Below are positions 43,247-52,994 of a DNA stretch of 64,000 nucleotides, in pieces. The notes beneath the pieces are model-generated. The model had not been told where the DNA came from, ran no database searches, and was given only the letters and a program-made list of their open reading frames with translations. The stretch is from NCBI RefSeq assembly GCF_000428845.1, contig NZ_AUAS01000002.1:434001-498000 (forward strand). The letters are read 5' to 3'. Every line of letters starts with the position of its first letter. Position 1 is the first letter of the stretch. A program made the position numbers and the translations under genes. The DNA is from Dyadobacter alkalitolerans DSM 23607. Lineage in GTDB: Bacteria > Bacteroidota > Bacteroidia > Cytophagales > Spirosomataceae.

Positions 43247-44725
43247 ATGTTTAAAAAAGCATATATTCCCTTTTTGCTAATCCTAACGCTATTTGGATCC
43301 TGCACCAACAATTTCGAAGAGCTCAATACGGACCCGAATCGCCCGAAAGAGATAACGCCGGGTGTGATGCTGGGGCAATTGCAATACCAGATCGTGAACA
43401 GCACGGTGAATGCCAGCCGGAATTTTACGCATGAGCTCATGCAGGTGGACGCGCCGCGGGCCAGTGCCGGCGGAGGGGGTTTGCACCGCTACATTGTAAA
43501 TCCCGGAAGCGGCGTTTGGAACAACTTTTACACGTATCTGAATGATATTGAGGACATTTACCTGATCGCGGATCGTTTGAATGAAAATAATTACAAGGCC
43601 ATTTCGCTGATTTACAAAAGCTGGGCCTATTCCATCCTGACCGATCTTTACGGCGACGTGCCATATTCGCAGGCCACCAAAGCCATCGAAGGCAATTTTA
43701 AGCCGACCTTTGACAAACAAAAGGACATTTACATTCAGTTATTGAAGAACCTGGAAACGGCCAACACACTGTTGGACGACACGAAAGCGCTTACTTACGG
43801 TGGTGATATGCTTTATAATGCCAATGCATTGTCGGGCGGAAAAAATCCAGGGATTCTTAAATGGAAGAAGTTCTGCAACTCGCTCAGATTACGGTTACTG
43901 CTCCGCATTTCGAAGCGTGAAGGCGAAGTGAATGTGAAGGAACAGCTTACCGCTATTCTGGCAGATCCGGCTGCAAACCCTGTATTTACGGCCAGTTCGG
44001 ACGAAGCCATCTTCCGTTATCCAGGCACATTTCCGTTTTTCAACCCGTTTTACAACGCGCGCCAGGTGGACTGGCGTGACGGCGTGTATTATACCAAATT
44101 TTTCATGGACCGCATGAACGACCTCGGCGATCCGCGTCGTGCAGCATGGGCAACCCAGGTTAAATCGGGGAGTGAGAATGTGTTCCGTGGCATTGAAAGT
44201 GGCTATCCTACCACGTTGGAATATGCCGTGGGAAGCAATTCCAGTTATTCGGATGCATTGAAGACATTGCCGCAACTTGGCGTGATGATGACCTGGGCCG
44301 AAGTCGAATTCATCAAGGCGGAGCTCGCATTGAAAGGTTTCAAAACCGGCTCCACTGCCGGACAGCATTATGAATCGGGCATTGCCGCCTCTATGGCGCA
44401 ATGGGGTGTGACCGTTCCGGCAGGTTTTGCTGCCCAGCCGGGCATTGCCTTCAACGGCACGGCCTCCCCGGAAAAACAATTGGAGCAAATCATGCTGCAA
44501 AAGTATTATGCGTTCTTTTTTGTGGATTATCAATCATGGTTTGAAAAACGAAGGACCGGCTATCCCGTGCTGCCACGTGGCGCGGGCATCCCGGCGGAAA
44601 ACACATTCCCTTCCCGCGTCCCCTATCCTACTTATCTGCAATCGCTTAACCCCGAGGCCCTGGCCGGAGCCGTGGCTTCCATGGGCGGTGACGACAGCGA
44701 CATTAAAGTGTGGTGGGATAAGTAG
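43247..44725 (+). CDS. SusD/RagB-family lipoprotein, first pair
   Basis: A 492-residue surface lipoprotein with lipobox LFGSC and the SusD-type start NNFEELNTDPNRPKEITPG. TPR-like helices follow (IYKSWAYSILTDLYGDVPYSQAT) and the family end block ITLQKYYAFFFVDYQSWFEKRRTGYP. It belongs to the SusD-like_2 kind. SusD proteins form the lid of the SusC barrel and bind the substrate. It lies 12 bases after its SusC partner and 30 bases before the phosphodiesterase gene, all likely one operon. Confidence 0.94.
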   Translation: MFKKAYIPFLLILTLFGSCTNNFEELNTDPNRPKEITPGVMLGQLQYQIVNSTVNASRNFTHELMQVDAPRASAGGGGLHRYIVNPGSGVWNNFYTYLNDIEDIYLIADRLNENNYKAISLIYKSWAYSILTDLYGDVPYSQATKAIEGNFKPTFDKQKDIYIQLLKNLETANTLLDDTKALTYGGDMLYNANALSGGKNPGILKWKKFCNSLRLRLLLRISKREGEVNVKEQLTAILADPAANPVFTASSDEAIFRYPGTFPFFNPFYNARQVDWRDGVYYTKFFMDRMNDLGDPRRAAWATQVKSGSENVFRGIESGYPTTLEYAVGSNSSYSDALKTLPQLGVMMTWAEVEFIKAELALKGFKTGSTAGQHYESGIAASMAQWGVTVPAGFAAQPGIAFNGTASPEKQLEQIMLQKYYAFFFVDYQSWFEKRRTGYPVLPRGAGIPAENTFPSRVPYPTYLQSLNPEALAGAVASMGGDDSDIKVWWDK

Positions 44726-44755
44726 TTTTTCAAATCCGTTTATTTTCATTACTAT

Positions 44756-46312
44756 ATGATTTTCAGAAATATAACCACCGCCCGGGCAGTCCTGATAGTT
44801 TGGACTGCCTTCGCTGCCCCTATCGCACAAGCGCAAAATCCCGCTGCGGAAAAGTCTTTGGACGGCAAGAACAAAACGCTCATCGTGTTCTTCGATGGCC
44901 TTCGTCCGGACTACATTACGGAGGAGCAAATGCCTAATTTATATGCATTTAAACAAAAAGCTTCGTACGGAAAAAACCATCACAGCGTATTTCCGACGGT
45001 AACGCGCGTAAATTCATCGTCCTATGCGACAGGGTCCTATCCTGGCACGCACGGACTTCTCGGCAACGCCGTTTACTTTCCGAAAGTGAGTCCTAATAAG
45101 GCGATCGGCACAACTTACCCGGATCTTATGAGAGCGCAGGATTCAGAGAATGGTCGTCTGCTGACGGCAGTTTCACTGGGTGAAGTGCTGGAAGCAGCCG
45201 GTGGCAAAATGATGGTTTTCAGCTCAGGAACCACGGGACAGGCTTTTTTGCAGAACCATAAAGTCGGTAAGGGCGCGATTATCAATCAGGAATTGATCCT
45301 GCCGGAATCGTTTAAGGCGCAGGTGATGGCCGACATTGGGCCTATGCCCAAAGGAACGGGCGATGTTTTTATCAAACACAAATGGATCGCGGACGCATTG
45401 CTGCACTATGGCTTGAAAAATGACGGCCCGCTCGTAAGTGCAATCTGGTTCTCAGATCCCGATGGCGCTGCGCACCGTTACGGGATAGGCTCAGAACAGG
45501 CGGTGGCGGCGATCAAGTATGTCGACGCGCAGTTTGGCCGCATCCTGGATTCGCTTTCAAGCAGGGGATTAAGGGAAAAATACAATCTGCTGATCTCAAC
45601 CGATCATGGTTTTGTGACCCACACGGGCAAGCAGGACATAACGGACCTGCTCATTGCGGAGGGTTTGAAAAAGGACAAAGAATCTGATGACGTGGTGATT
45701 GCAGAGGGAGCTATTTACGTAAAAAACCACGATAAAAACCAGATCGAAAAAATCGTAGCCTTAATGCACAAAACGGACTGGATCGGCGCGGTTTTTACCA
45801 AACCTAAAAAGAAAGGGGATATGACCGGCTCGGTAAAGGGAACGTTGTCCTTTGACGCCATTCACTACAATCACCCGACGCGTTCCGGCGACATCCTCGT
45901 GGCACCAAACTGGAACGACGATAAAAATGATAAAGGCTTTGCCGGAACCGACTTTTCAGGAGGTGTTGCCGGGCACGGCGGATCGAGCCCCTATGAGATC
46001 AACATTGCTTTTTTTGCTGATGGCCCCGACTTTAAAAATGCATTTACCAGCGAGCTCCCGACTTCAAACATTGACATAGCGCCAACGGTGCTCGCCCTTT
46101 ATGGCCTCAAAGCCCCGTCACAAATGGACGGCCGCGCATTATCGGAGTTTTTGCAAAACCAGAAAGCAGCTAGCAACAATGCCAAAAAGCAAGTAATAAC
46201 AGCCGAGGCGAAGTATGATTGGGGCACTTACAAGTTACAGCTTGAAATGTCCGTATTAGGCAACTACAAGTATTTTGATTTTACCAAAACAGAAAGAAAC
46301 AAGTCTAACTGA
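44756..46312 (+). CDS. Alkaline-phosphatase-superfamily phosphodiesterase/nucleotide pyrophosphatase
   Basis: A 518-residue secreted enzyme with signal peptide (cleavage near IAQAQ). Metal ligands are visible in order: D in VFFDGLRPD, nucleophile T in FPTVTRVNSSS, D and H in SDPDGAAHRYG, D-H in STDHGF and H in GHGGSSP. This is the type I phosphodiesterase/nucleotide pyrophosphatase pattern with two zinc ions. It would cut phosphodiester or pyrophosphate bonds in the periplasm or on the surface. Following a SusC/SusD pair, it probably acts on the imported substrate. Confidence 0.92.
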   Translation: MIFRNITTARAVLIVWTAFAAPIAQAQNPAAEKSLDGKNKTLIVFFDGLRPDYITEEQMPNLYAFKQKASYGKNHHSVFPTVTRVNSSSYATGSYPGTHGLLGNAVYFPKVSPNKAIGTTYPDLMRAQDSENGRLLTAVSLGEVLEAAGGKMMVFSSGTTGQAFLQNHKVGKGAIINQELILPESFKAQVMADIGPMPKGTGDVFIKHKWIADALLHYGLKNDGPLVSAIWFSDPDGAAHRYGIGSEQAVAAIKYVDAQFGRILDSLSSRGLREKYNLLISTDHGFVTHTGKQDITDLLIAEGLKKDKESDDVVIAEGAIYVKNHDKNQIEKIVALMHKTDWIGAVFTKPKKKGDMTGSVKGTLSFDAIHYNHPTRSGDILVAPNWNDDKNDKGFAGTDFSGGVAGHGGSSPYEINIAFFADGPDFKNAFTSELPTSNIDIAPTVLALYGLKAPSQMDGRALSEFLQNQKAASNNAKKQVITAEAKYDWGTYKLQLEMSVLGNYKYFDFTKTERNKSN

Positions 46313-46341
46313 TAACACTTTCTTCATATCCCGGCCCACAA

Positions 46342-46377
46342 CTTAACCTGACGATAATACGCGCTCGACTAGTTTTG
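46342..46377 (+). promoter_or_regulatory. Pho-box-like repeats and -7 element, site C
   Basis: cTTAACC (46342-46348) and gATAATA (46353-46359) are 11 bp apart, followed 10 bases later by TAGTTTTG (46370-46377), an exact TAnnTTTG match. The alkaline phosphatase gene starts 33 bases downstream. Confidence 0.6.
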
Positions 46378-46410
46378 CGGTAAGCTAAAACTGAATATAC
46401 CGAGCCTCAA

Positions 46411-47805
46411 ATGAACAGAAGGGACTTTTTTACAAACGGTTCTGCCGGGCTCCTTGCCGGGCACATGACGCTTTTTGGAGAACGAAGCGACGCCAAAACA
46501 TTTTCCAAAGGAAAACAGGGTGCAAAGAATATCATTTTCATGGTCAGTGACGGCATGAGCACGGGGACGCTGAACATGGCGGACCTGTTACTCAACCGGA
46601 AAGAAGGGCGCATGAGCAGCTGGATGAAGCTGTATGCCGAACAAACCGGTCGCCGGGGGTTCATGGAAACCTCTTCTTCCAATGCACTCGTCACCGATTC
46701 TGCGGCCGGAAGCTCGGCGTGGGGCGGCGGGAAAAAAGTCCCGAATGGAAACCTGAACGTGAATGCAGACGGGACTTTTAACAAACCAATTTTACAAAAA
46801 TTTAAAGAGGCGGGAAAATCGGTTGGCTGCGTAACATCGGTGACGATCACGCATGCCACCCCTGCCGGATTTTGCATCAATAATAAGTCTCGCGGTGATG
46901 AGTCGGAAATTGCAGATCAATATCTGGACCTGAAATTCGACGTGATGATGGGTGGTGGCGCCGAGTTTTTTTCTGCTGAAAAACGGAAGGACAAAACGGA
47001 CCTTTTTGCGGCCTACGAGAAAGCCGGTTATACGGTAGCGCGCAGCCGCGATGCAATGCTTGGCCTCAACAATGTACGAAAACCGGTCATGGGTGTGTAC
47101 TGCGAGGGCGCGCTTCCCTATTCGCTGGATACATTCCAGGACGAACGGCTGCAAAAAGCTGTTCCGACATTGGCCGAAATGACGCAAAAAACGCTTGATC
47201 TTTTATCAAAAAACCCAAAGGGATTTGCGGTTCAGATCGAAGGAGGAAAAGTGGACTGGGCGGCACATTCCAATGATGCGGGCGGTTTGCTGTATGACCA
47301 GGTCGCGTTTGACCAGGCGGTGCAGGTAGCATTGGATTTTGCTGCAAAAGACAAAGAAACGCTCGTGATCATTACCACAGATCATGGCAATGCAAACCCG
47401 GGTCTTTTCGGCAGCGACAAGCAGTTTGATCTGCTGCAAAAGTTTAAACATACCAACAACTGGATACTGGGTGAGCTCGATAAAGTGCCCACAGCGGCGC
47501 AGCTCATCGAGCGAATCGAATTTGCACAGGGTTATGCCATCAAGCAATCCGAAGCCGAAAAAATCCTGGCGCGGTTCGGAAACAAGAATGAGTCGGGCCT
47601 ATACATTGCCAACAAACCGCTCTTCCGGGAGTTGGCTGGAATCCAGACACATTATACCGGAATAGGCTGGGCCGGAATGGATCATTCTGCGGATTACGTG
47701 GAACTGGCGATGTTCGGACCGGGAAGCGAAACCCTTAAACCTTTTGTCAAAAACACCGAGCTGCACCATTTTATGCTTGATATGACCGGGGTCGCCAGGG
47801 CTTAG
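46411..47805 (+). CDS. Alkaline phosphatase
   Basis: A 464-residue alkaline phosphatase. The N-terminus MNRRDFFTNGSAGLLAG is a twin-arginine signal, so it is exported folded. Active-site marks are VSDGMS (metal D), the nucleophile S in TDSAAGS, THATPAGF, QIEGGKVDWAAHSND (E and D/H ligands), TTDHGNANPG and GMDHSADYV. It frees phosphate from monoesters in the periplasm or outside. It has its own Pho-box-like site and -7 element upstream, so it can be induced separately from the SusC operon. Confidence 0.95.
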   Translation: MNRRDFFTNGSAGLLAGHMTLFGERSDAKTFSKGKQGAKNIIFMVSDGMSTGTLNMADLLLNRKEGRMSSWMKLYAEQTGRRGFMETSSSNALVTDSAAGSSAWGGGKKVPNGNLNVNADGTFNKPILQKFKEAGKSVGCVTSVTITHATPAGFCINNKSRGDESEIADQYLDLKFDVMMGGGAEFFSAEKRKDKTDLFAAYEKAGYTVARSRDAMLGLNNVRKPVMGVYCEGALPYSLDTFQDERLQKAVPTLAEMTQKTLDLLSKNPKGFAVQIEGGKVDWAAHSNDAGGLLYDQVAFDQAVQVALDFAAKDKETLVIITTDHGNANPGLFGSDKQFDLLQKFKHTNNWILGELDKVPTAAQLIERIEFAQGYAIKQSEAEKILARFGNKNESGLYIANKPLFRELAGIQTHYTGIGWAGMDHSADYVELAMFGPGSETLKPFVKNTELHHFMLDMTGVARA

Positions 47806-47818
47806 TCTGCCTTGTAAA

Positions 47819-47875
47819 ATTCACATTACCTTAACATTTATCTCCTCGTGGCTTAACACGGGAAAGTTACTTTTG
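47819..47875 (+). promoter_or_regulatory. Pho-box-like repeats and -7 element, site B
   Basis: aTTCACA (47819), cTTAACA (47830) and cTTAACA (47852) keep an 11-bp phase (one weak unit between at 47841). TACTTTTG (47868-47875) matches TAnnTTTG nine bases after the last repeat. The second SusC gene starts at 47958. Confidence 0.7.
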
Positions 47876-47957
47876 CGCCCTTATGGGGCGCTTTTTTTGT
47901 TTCAAACAGCAAAAAACCAAAAGTGTCTTCTTGTTAAAATTAAATTATAATCATTTT

Positions 47958-50900
47958 ATGAAAAAACTACTTTTACCCATTGTCCATGTGGTAATTGCTG
48001 GTTCTCTGGTTTTCAGTGCATTCAGCCCCGCAGGGGCGGCCGGAGCAAAGCGCCATGACTCCAACTTGGAAGCCGGGACCCAGGCCCCGAAAATCCGGGT
48101 GACTGGCCGTGTGCTTGACGACAACGGAGATCCTTTGCTGGGTGTGACGGTGATTGAAAAGGGAAACAGCAGCCGCGGTGCGGTTACGGATGTGAACGGA
48201 GAATTTGTAATCGAGGCCGCTGTGGGTTCTACCCTGGTGTTTTCATTCGTCGGGTTCCTTGCGCATGAAGTGGTGATTTCGGACGAAAAACCGCTGAATA
48301 TACAATTGAAGCAGGATGCAATGATGCTCGACGAGGTTGTGGCGGTGGGTTACCAGACGCTCAGAAAAAGCGATCTGACAGGTGCAGTTTCGAGTGTAAA
48401 GGCAAAAGAGTTGAACCTGACTACGCCGACCGTGGGGCAGGCCCTGGTCGGGAAAGTGGCTGGTGTGCAGATTTCGCAAGTGAGCGGTGCGCCCTATGTC
48501 GGCACCAAAATCCGTGTACGGGGCGTTGGCTCTATCAATGCGAGTTCAGATCCGCTTTATGTTGTTGATGGCTATCCTGCTGGTAATGATGTGTTTATCA
48601 ATCCCAATGACATTGAATCGATTGATATTCTGAAAGATGCTGCGTCCGCAGCCATTTACGGCTCGCGTGCAGCAGGCGGCGTTGTCCTGATTACAACGAA
48701 GCGCGGGAAAGAAGGCAAAGGGAAGCTGGAATATGACTACCAGTTCGGGGTGCATCAGCTGGCCAAGAAAGTGGATATGCTCAATTCGTCTGATTTCGCC
48801 CAATTGCTGATCGACGGACGTAATAATACTTACCGCGACCTGATGGTGAGCGGAGGCAAGCAATGGAACGATGCGATGTTTTCGGACGACAATGCGACCC
48901 GGATCAAGAACCTGGGTGGCAGTGCAGGGTCGGTAAGTATCCCAAATGACATTTATGATTTTGCAAACCAGCGGGTGATCACACCTAAATATAACACAGA
49001 CTGGCAGGATGAACTTTACCGCAATGCGCCGGTAAGCCGTCATAACATCAGTTTCAGCGGTGGGCAAAAAGGACTTCGGTATGCGCTGAGCGGCGGGCAT
49101 CTTACCCAGCAAGGCATTATCCTGAGCACCAAGCAGGAACGTACCAATTTCCGGGCGAACATTGACGCGGATGTGAACAAGAAAGTGAAAGTGGGCGCTA
49201 ACCTGGCATTTACCTATAATACCAACCGTGAAGTGCAGGAAGGGCGCTTTAACCAGGGGCCGATCCTGGGAGCGCTGGTTTATATGCCGATTTTCAAAGC
49301 CTATAATGAAGACGGCTCGCTGGCTAAAAATGAGGCGGCGGCGCTGAGCTCGGGGTTTGGTTTGCAATCCATTGAAAACCCGGTAGCACTGGCCACAGAA
49401 ACGCACATTAACCGAACCGGTCAGCGTGGGACATACAACGGTTTTGCAACGTTTGAGATCGTCAAGGACCTGAATTTCAAGGTTAACCTGGGCCTACAGA
49501 CTTACAGCGAAAAATACGAATTCTACCGTCCAACCAGCCTGAGCGAGGGTGCCAACCCGCCGGGATCGCCACAGGCCATTGCGGCCGCAAATGCTGTGGC
49601 GCGCACGGTAAACTTCATGGATAAGCTTGCCGAATTTACCCTTAATTACAAAAAAGCATGGGGCAAGCACAGCTTCGACGGGCTGGTAGGTTATACCGCG
49701 CAGCAAAATAACCGTGATGTGATTTCGGTTACAGCACGCGGATTCCAGAATGACCGGATCGAGGAGATTACCGGGAAAGGCGCAGATGCCATTTACTTTG
49801 GCCTTAACACGGGTAACCCCGAAGGAGATGGCACCGGTAAAACTGACTGGACGCTGCTCTCCTATCTGGCCCGTGCCGTTTACAACTTTGATAACAAATA
49901 TTACCTGACGGCATCTTTCCGCACCGACGGATCGTCGCGTTTCGGTCCTAATAACCGTTGGGGAAGCTTCCCATCTGTTTCGGCCGGCTGGAACATTTCG
50001 AATGAGCCGTTTTACAATGACCTACTGGGCAAAGCTTCCACAATGAAATTGCGTGCAAGCTGGGGACTGAGCGGGAATAACAACATTGGTAACTATAACT
50101 TCCTGCAAACAATGGCTGCGCCGGGCGGCGTGGTTTTCGGGAACGGATCGGTGAATACTGCATTGTGGGCCGAGGGGATCAAAGATCAGGATCTGGGCTG
50201 GGAATCTACTTCGCAATACAATGTGGGCCTGGACCTGGGATTGTTTGATGACAGACTTTCCATCATTGCCAACTATTATCTGAGCCGCTCTTACAACCTG
50301 CTTTTCAACCAGCCGCTTTCAGCGATTTCCGGCTCGTCGACTATTTTAACAAACCTGAAAAACTCCAAAGTGCAGAACACCGGGTTTGATATCCAGGCCG
50401 ATGCACGCGTGATCTCGAAACGTGATTTCAACCTCAACATCACCGGTAATTTTTCGATAAACCGCAATAAGGTCCTTGATATGGGAGGTGCCAACACGAT
50501 CCTTTCGACAGGCGCTGAGCGTTCCTATATAACGCACATTACACAGCAGGGACAACCCATCGGTATGTTTTATGGGTTTAAAGTAAAAGGCATGGTTCGC
50601 GAAGCGGATATGGAGAACCTGGAAGCGGATAATGCGGCTTACAATGCATCCACCCAAAAATTCCCAGCCGGTTATGTGTTGAAAGGCCCTGCGCGTTCAA
50701 CGGCTTCTACAAACCCGCTGCGTCCGGGTGATCTTTATTTTGAAGATATCAATGGTGACGGGGTTGTGAATGATGCGGATAAGCAGGTGATCGGCACACC
50801 GCATCCGAAATTCACTTACGGATTTGCTATTTCGGCCAGCTACAAAAATTTCGATTTCAGCTCGTCGTTCAACGGGATCTACGGCAACCAGGTGCTGGAC

Positions 50901-51317
50901 GGACAGGATTATTACATTTTCAATATGGAAGGTTCGGGTAACCAGTATTCCAAAGTGCTGAACCGTTACCGTTCGGAAGCTGAGCCGGGAGATGGAAAAA
51001 TATATCGCGCTGCACGCGGAGGCACGCAAAGCAACAGCACGCGGTTATCGACATTCTACCTGCAGGACGGTTCTTTCCTGAGATGTACAAACCTGACATT
51101 AGCCTACAATTTCCCTCAGATTGCCCAGATCAGCAAAAATGCGATCAGTAACCTGCGGATTTACGTGGGAGTAGACAATGCATTTACCCTGACCAAATAT
51201 CTCGGCTATAACCCGGAAGTTGATTACAACAACGGTTCCAACCTGACGCCGGGTGTTGATTATGGCAAATATCCACTTGCCCGCGCCTACAACATTGGTG
51301 CCCGTATCACATTTTAA
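47958..51317 (+). CDS. SusC/RagA-family TonB-linked outer-membrane transporter, second pair
   Basis: A 1119-residue TonB-dependent transporter. The ATG at 47958 gives the signal peptide (MKKLLLPIVHVVIAGSLVF); the frame extends upstream through promoter DNA. A regulatory-like domain (VTGRVLDDNGDPLLGVTVIEKG) leads to the SusC box VVAVGYQTLRKSDLTGAVSS. A plug (NASSDPLYVVDGYPAG, IESIDILKDAASAAIYGSRAAGGVVLITT) and a barrel ending RAYNIGARITF follow. It has its own Pho-box-like promoter and is followed by a SusD gene 10 bases downstream. It differs clearly from the first SusC, so a different phosphorus source is likely. Confidence 0.95.
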   Translation: MKKLLLPIVHVVIAGSLVFSAFSPAGAAGAKRHDSNLEAGTQAPKIRVTGRVLDDNGDPLLGVTVIEKGNSSRGAVTDVNGEFVIEAAVGSTLVFSFVGFLAHEVVISDEKPLNIQLKQDAMMLDEVVAVGYQTLRKSDLTGAVSSVKAKELNLTTPTVGQALVGKVAGVQISQVSGAPYVGTKIRVRGVGSINASSDPLYVVDGYPAGNDVFINPNDIESIDILKDAASAAIYGSRAAGGVVLITTKRGKEGKGKLEYDYQFGVHQLAKKVDMLNSSDFAQLLIDGRNNTYRDLMVSGGKQWNDAMFSDDNATRIKNLGGSAGSVSIPNDIYDFANQRVITPKYNTDWQDELYRNAPVSRHNISFSGGQKGLRYALSGGHLTQQGIILSTKQERTNFRANIDADVNKKVKVGANLAFTYNTNREVQEGRFNQGPILGALVYMPIFKAYNEDGSLAKNEAAALSSGFGLQSIENPVALATETHINRTGQRGTYNGFATFEIVKDLNFKVNLGLQTYSEKYEFYRPTSLSEGANPPGSPQAIAAANAVARTVNFMDKLAEFTLNYKKAWGKHSFDGLVGYTAQQNNRDVISVTARGFQNDRIEEITGKGADAIYFGLNTGNPEGDGTGKTDWTLLSYLARAVYNFDNKYYLTASFRTDGSSRFGPNNRWGSFPSVSAGWNISNEPFYNDLLGKASTMKLRASWGLSGNNNIGNYNFLQTMAAPGGVVFGNGSVNTALWAEGIKDQDLGWESTSQYNVGLDLGLFDDRLSIIANYYLSRSYNLLFNQPLSAISGSSTILTNLKNSKVQNTGFDIQADARVISKRDFNLNITGNFSINRNKVLDMGGANTILSTGAERSYITHITQQGQPIGMFYGFKVKGMVREADMENLEADNAAYNASTQKFPAGYVLKGPARSTASTNPLRPGDLYFEDINGDGVVNDADKQVIGTPHPKFTYGFAISASYKNFDFSSSFNGIYGNQVLDGQDYYIFNMEGSGNQYSKVLNRYRSEAEPGDGKIYRAARGGTQSNSTRLSTFYLQDGSFLRCTNLTLAYNFPQIAQISKNAISNLRIYVGVDNAFTLTKYLGYNPEVDYNNGSNLTPGVDYGKYPLARAYNIGARITF

Positions 51318-51327
51318 TTCAGCAGCT

Positions 51328-52866
51328 ATGTTTGACACAAAATATAAATTTTCCCATATCCTTACTGCGCTCGCACTTTGCGTGCTAACCTCCTGCTCCA
51401 CTGATTTTATTGACCTTGAAAACCCCAATGCGGTTTCCAATGCATCATTCTACCAGTCGCCCGGCGAAGTGGAAGCGGCCGTAAATGGCATTTATCAATC
51501 TTTGCGCAATGGGAACGGAATCGGCGAAACGAGCGCGCTTTACAGCGAAGAGCGTTCGGACAATACAGGCCGGAATGACAACCAGTCGAACGCGGGTGAG
51601 CCGTTCCAGTTCAATGATTTTTCACTTTTGCCCAGCAACACTTACCTTAAAAGCCACTGGCTGGCATTATACCAGACCATTACGCGCTCGAACCAGGTTT
51701 TGGAGGGGATTGAAAAGGTGAATTTCACGGACAATGACCTGAAAGAAAAATACAAGGCAGAAGCGAAATTCATGCGTGCGCTCATCTACTTCCACCTGGT
51801 GCGGAGATGGGGCGACGTGCCCTTGATCACCCGGCCATTGACATTTGCCGAAGTGCAGGCAAGCACGTTCCGGGAGAAGCAGGATATAGTGTACCAGCAG
51901 ATTGTCACTGACTTAACCGACGCCGTCAACAGCACATTACCCAATGTCCAGACAACTGCTACCAAAGGGAAAGTGACCAAAGCTGCGGCGAATGCTTTGC
52001 TCGGACAAGTGTATCTAACCATGGCGACCACACTGGACCCGGCAAAGCGGACGGAGAACCTGAACAAAGCAAAAAACCATCTGACCGCCTGCTATGAGCT
52101 GCGCACTTTCGCGACATTAAAAGATATCCCTTATGCGGATGTTTTCGATGTAGCCAAAAAATCCACGGTGCCTGAAATCATCTTCCAGGTGGTTAACAAG
52201 CAGGGCGACATTAATTTTTCTTCTGCCATTGCGCGGAATAATCAGGCAAAAGGTGAAACGATCAACTCATTGATCAATTCAACGGGCGCTGGTGGCAATG
52301 TGACGCCTGACCTTGTGTTGGATTATGAGGATGCGGATGTAAGAAAGGATTTCAACATCAAATTTGCCAACGACCCGATCGTACGCGATTATTTCATTAC
52401 CAAATTCCGGGATGCCAGTCCGGCTGCAACCAACCAGGGTTTTGGAGGAAATGACTGGATCTTGATTCGTTATGCTGATGTGATTTTAATGCTGGCGGAA
52501 GTCAATATGCATCTGGGCAATGAACCGGCCGCCATCGGTTTTCTGGATCAGGTAAGGGAACGCGCCGGGTTGCCATTGTACGCAGCATCGATCCGTAACA
52601 CCGCTTACCGCGCCAAATACCCGACATTGAAACTGGCAATCCTTCACGAGCGCCGTGCGGAGCTGGCATTTGAAAACCACCGCTGGTTTGATCTGCTGCG
52701 TTTCTTCTCAACCGATGAACTCGTTGCGTATTTCAAGGCCAAAAGCCAGGATAATTTTGGTCTTGCCAAACTATCGAACTTCGGCCCCAAAGACCGCTAT
52801 TACCCGATCCCATTTGATGAATACAAACTGGACCCAACCAAAATGTACCAGAACCCGGGATATTGA
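51328..52866 (+). CDS. SusD/RagB-family lipoprotein, second pair
   Basis: A 512-residue lipoprotein; the start at 51328 gives a signal peptide with lipobox VLTSC. Family marks are FIDLENPNAVSNASFYQSPGEVEAAVNGIYQSL, AEAKFMRALIYFHLVRRWGDVPLI, YADVILMLAEV, LDQVRERAGL and the end block LHERRAELAFENHRWFDLLRF with YYPIPFDEYKLDP. This is the classical RagB/SusD type. It partners with the SusC directly upstream. A strong terminator follows at 52900. Confidence 0.95.
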   Translation: MFDTKYKFSHILTALALCVLTSCSTDFIDLENPNAVSNASFYQSPGEVEAAVNGIYQSLRNGNGIGETSALYSEERSDNTGRNDNQSNAGEPFQFNDFSLLPSNTYLKSHWLALYQTITRSNQVLEGIEKVNFTDNDLKEKYKAEAKFMRALIYFHLVRRWGDVPLITRPLTFAEVQASTFREKQDIVYQQIVTDLTDAVNSTLPNVQTTATKGKVTKAAANALLGQVYLTMATTLDPAKRTENLNKAKNHLTACYELRTFATLKDIPYADVFDVAKKSTVPEIIFQVVNKQGDINFSSAIARNNQAKGETINSLINSTGAGGNVTPDLVLDYEDADVRKDFNIKFANDPIVRDYFITKFRDASPAATNQGFGGNDWILIRYADVILMLAEVNMHLGNEPAAIGFLDQVRERAGLPLYAASIRNTAYRAKYPTLKLAILHERRAELAFENHRWFDLLRFFSTDELVAYFKAKSQDNFGLAKLSNFGPKDRYYPIPFDEYKLDPTKMYQNPGY

Positions 52867-52899
52867 TCTAATAAACAAAGTCTCAATTTGAGACACACG

Positions 52900-52935
52900 A
52901 AAATAGCCGGACATTGCTGTCCGGCTATTTTTATT
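52900..52935. terminator. Strong terminator between the second SusCD pair and phytase
   Basis: A perfect 14-bp stem (52900-52913 with 52918-52931), TTGC loop and T-rich tail lie between convergent genes. It can serve the SusD gene and, in reverse, the phytase gene. Confidence 0.92.
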
Positions 52936-52994
52936 TGACCAACATGAAACAATTATATTCCGGATATGCTATGCCACTTCTGTTATGAAGAAAG